Assembly: GCA_030038435.1 (NCBI GenBank) | Contig: JASHOY010000328.1 | Coordinates: forward strand, 1 to 44,418 | DNA: 44,418 bases | Source: Acidobacteriaceae bacterium | Lineage (GTDB): Bacteria > Acidobacteriota > Terriglobia > Terriglobales > Acidobacteriaceae | Direction of reading: 5' to 3' | In this document: one piece after another, positions 42,557 through 44,418 of the stretch | Position numbering within the stretch: the first letter of the stretch is position 1 | Layout: each line of letters begins with the position of its first letter | Notes under the pieces: generated by a model | What the model was told of the DNA's origin: nothing | Database searches by the model: none | Seen by the model: the letters and a program-made list of their open reading frames with translations, nothing else | Translations under genes and position numbers: made by a program

Positions 42557-43707
42557 AGAGACTGGCAATTCTTGGTTCTACGGGTTCCATCGGCCAAAGC
42601 ACCCTCTCCATCGTCGAGCAGTTTCCTGACCGCTTCTCGGTGGCCGCGCTTGCCGCCGGCCGCAATCTTGACCAAGCCTATTCGCAAACCCTGCGCTGGC
42701 GCCCGCGCATCGTCTCTCTGGCAACAGAAGAGCTTGCCGGCCGACTCGCCGCGCGTCTTCGCCAAGCCGGAGTCACCGGCATCGAGGCCGTCCACGGCTC
42801 CGCCGGCACCGTCGCCTGCGCCACGCTTCCCGAAGCCGATTTCGTGGTCTCAGCGATCGTCGGCGTAGCCGGGCTTGAGGCCACGCATGCGGCGATTCTC
42901 GCCGGCAAACCCGTGGGACTGGCGAATAAGGAGTGCATGGTCGCCGCCGGCGAAATCCTTACCGATGCCGCTCGCCGCTGCAGCGTCCCCATCCTCCCCA
43001 TCGACAGCGAGCACAACGCCGTCCACCAGTGCCTGCGGGTGGGTGTGCATCGGGAAGTGAAGACGATCTGGCTGACCGCCTCCGGCGGACCGTTTCGCAA
43101 CTTGCCACTGGAGGAGTTTGCGGCGATTACGCCCGAACAGGCCCTCAAGCACCCAACATGGGTTATGGGTCGCCGCATCACCATCGATTCGGCAACCATG
43201 CTTAACAAAGGCCTTGAAGTCATTGAAGCCTGCCGCCTCTTCAACGTTGAGCCGGACCAGGTCCGCGTCACCGTCCATCCGCAATCCACCGTTCACTCGC
43301 TGGTTGAATACATCGACGGTTCCATCCTGGCGCAAATCTCCGTCACTGACATGCGCTTGCCTATTCTTTATGCGCTGGCCTTTCCTGAGCGCCCCGCCTC
43401 TTCGCTCACCTTCGATCTGGCCGCGTTGCGTCACCTCGAATTCGAGCAGCCCGATCTCCAGCGCTTTCCCTGCCTGCGCCTCGCCTTTGAAGCGGCGAAA
43501 AAAGGAGGCGCTCACTGCATCGCGCTCAACGCCGCCGACGAGGTGGCCGTGGATGCCTTCCTCGACCGGCGCATACCTTTCATGGGAATTCCGCGTACAA
43601 TTGAAAAGGTGCTTGCGTCCACGCCGGAAGCGCACCCGGCTACCATTGCCGAAGTGCTCGCCGCCGACCGGGACGCCCGGCAAAGGGCCGGCTTGGCGCT
43701 GGAGTGA
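42553..43707 (+). CDS. dxr: 1-deoxy-D-xylulose 5-phosphate reductoisomerase
   Basis: 384 residues. It converts DXP to 2-C-methyl-D-erythritol 4-phosphate with NADPH, the committed step of the MEP isoprenoid pathway. The start is TTG at 42553, overlapping the previous stop by four bases, and gives the Rossmann motif MKRLAILGSTGSIGQSTLSI. Other signatures are ALANKECMV-like GLANKECMVAAGE, PIDSEHNAVHQ (metal-binding Asp and Glu), LTASGGPFRNLP, MGRRITIDSATMLNKGLEVI and VTVHPQSTVHSLVEYIDGSI. The product feeds isopentenyl units to UppS in the same block. Confidence 0.96.
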   Translation: MKRLAILGSTGSIGQSTLSIVEQFPDRFSVAALAAGRNLDQAYSQTLRWRPRIVSLATEELAGRLAARLRQAGVTGIEAVHGSAGTVACATLPEADFVVSAIVGVAGLEATHAAILAGKPVGLANKECMVAAGEILTDAARRCSVPILPIDSEHNAVHQCLRVGVHREVKTIWLTASGGPFRNLPLEEFAAITPEQALKHPTWVMGRRITIDSATMLNKGLEVIEACRLFNVEPDQVRVTVHPQSTVHSLVEYIDGSILAQISVTDMRLPILYALAFPERPASSLTFDLAALRHLEFEQPDLQRFPCLRLAFEAAKKGGAHCIALNAADEVAVDAFLDRRIPFMGIPRTIEKVLASTPEAHPATIAEVLAADRDARQRAGLALE

Positions 43708-43754
43708 GGGGTGGAACCGGTGCGCAGCTGACCGCCCGTGGCCAATGTTTTGAA

Positions 43755-43815
43755 AGGGCACGGCTTCAGTCTTGCCGTATAGGGCTGCAAGGTCATTGCG
43801 GCTTTGGCCGCCGAG
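43755..43815. repeat. REP-like double hairpin between dxr and rseP
   Basis: AAGGGCACGGC begins a first stem (ACGGC 43760-43764 with GCCGT 43774-43778). A second stem follows (GCGGC 43798-43802 with GCCGC 43807-43811, loop TTTG). The rest of the 250-base gap up to 43957 has no gene. The layout matches the sequence at 34501 in style but not in exact bases. Confidence 0.4.
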
Positions 43816-43957
43816 GGAAGATTTCCCGAGACTCTTGACGATTGCAGCGGTGTACCGCTTTGGGACCCGCATTCGCGCCAGGATGGTGCCCGGCGAAGTT
43901 GAAGTTGGAGCGATCAGCCGCCGATAGAACGTTTTTCGAGGAATAAGCCACACATAT

Positions 43958-44418
43958 ATGCATGATTTTCTGGTTTCCGCCGCCGCATTTATCGTCCTGA
44001 TCGGCGTCATGGTTGTTGTGCACGAATTCGGCCACTTTCTGGTGGCCAAGCTCTGCGCAGTCCGCGTCGAGCGGTTTTCCATCGGCTTTCCGCCCCGCCT
44101 CTTCGGCATCAGGATCGGCGAAACCGACTATTGCGTCTCGGCCACGCCGCTGGGCGGTTACGTGAAAATGACCGGCGAGAATATGCCCGGCGAAAACATG
44201 TCGGTCGAGGGCGCGGACCGGGAGAAGATCCAGACCGAAAAAACCGACCCCGGCGCCCTGACCTCGCATCCGCGCTGGCAGCGCATTCTTATCGCCGTTG
44301 CCGGTCCCACCGCCAACATGGCGTTGGCGTTTGTGCTGATGCTTGTCTATTTCGGCCTCATCAACGAAGTGCCGTCGGTGCAGGTCCAGTCCACCACCGT
44401 GGACTGGATCGTTCCCGG
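43958..44418 (+). CDS. rseP: RseP-type site-2 protease, N-terminal part (cut by window edge)
   Basis: The first 153 codons of an inner-membrane zinc metalloprotease. The ATG at 43958 starts MHDFLVSAAAFIVLIGVMVV, a first membrane helix that carries the zinc motif HEFGH (VVVHEFGHFLVAKLCAVRVE). ERFSIGFPPRL, TPLGGYVKM and the second helix (ILIAVAGPTANMALAFVL) follow, as in RseP/EcfE. A loop with two MPGE/MSVE-like repeats at about 70-85 is typical of acidobacterial forms. The GAGGAA ribosome site is 14 bases upstream, rather far. RseP cuts membrane-bound anti-sigma factors and leftover signal peptides. It is the last gene of the uppS, cdsA, dxr, rseP block seen here. Confidence 0.93.
   Translation, partial: MHDFLVSAAAFIVLIGVMVVVHEFGHFLVAKLCAVRVERFSIGFPPRLFGIRIGETDYCVSATPLGGYVKMTGENMPGENMSVEGADREKIQTEKTDPGALTSHPRWQRILIAVAGPTANMALAFVLMLVYFGLINEVPSVQVQSTTVDWIVP

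Overview
The window most likely comes from an acidobacterium of the Terriglobia type. This is a judgement from gene content, with no database search behind it. The pointers are three Oar-like TonB-dependent receptors with an N-terminal carboxypeptidase-regulatory-like domain, twin-arginine signals on most secreted enzymes, CRTAC1 (FG-GAP plus ASPIC/UnbV) and cytochrome-TPR proteins, BshC, the uppS-cdsA-dxr-rseP block, and high-GC codon use.

Region 1 (1-9282) is an extracytoplasmic redox and surface cluster. A minus-strand series runs from a seven-haem cytochrome c with C-terminal TPRs (4649-6343), through a GH130-type glycosidase (3510-4619) and a Tat-exported CRTAC1 protein (1135-3432), to a receptor cut by the window edge (1-489). 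Divergent from it, a thioredoxin-fold redoxin (6473-7060) overlaps by 4 nt a fusion of cytochrome c, a PHM-like copper monooxygenase fold and TPRs (7057-9282). All six copper ligands expected of the PHM family are visible in that fusion. This is the best candidate here for an undescribed system.

Region 2 (9374-13923) handles small sugars: an exported GH13 alpha-glucosidase, and a minus-strand pair of GntP gluconate permease and a Tat-exported beta-propeller lactonase, which together suggest periplasmic lactone hydrolysis followed by aldonate uptake.

Region 3 (14667-28579) is a polysaccharide-utilisation-like locus: an Oar-like receptor, two tandem GH79 beta-glucuronidase-type enzymes, a GH2 enzyme and an alginate-lyase-family (PL5/PL38-like) protein, all four enzymes with twin-arginine signals. 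An unrecognised single-pass membrane protein (possible regulator) and a radical SAM protein lie on the opposite strand. A beta-glucuronic-acid-containing polymer is the likely substrate (inference).

Region 4 (29196-38512) holds a third receptor, nadB and bshC, a clearly decayed family 2 glycosyltransferase gene (36512-37174), an HD-domain hydrolase, and a zinc-ribbon XRE regulator with a good promoter. Region 5 (38807-44418) is the envelope/isoprenoid block uppS, cdsA, a membrane protein, dxr and rseP (cut by the edge). It is split between uppS and cdsA by a reversed PIN toxin and antitoxin pair. REP-like hairpin sequences lie at 34501-34575 and 43755-43815. I saw no tRNA, rRNA, CRISPR array, insertion sequence or integrase.
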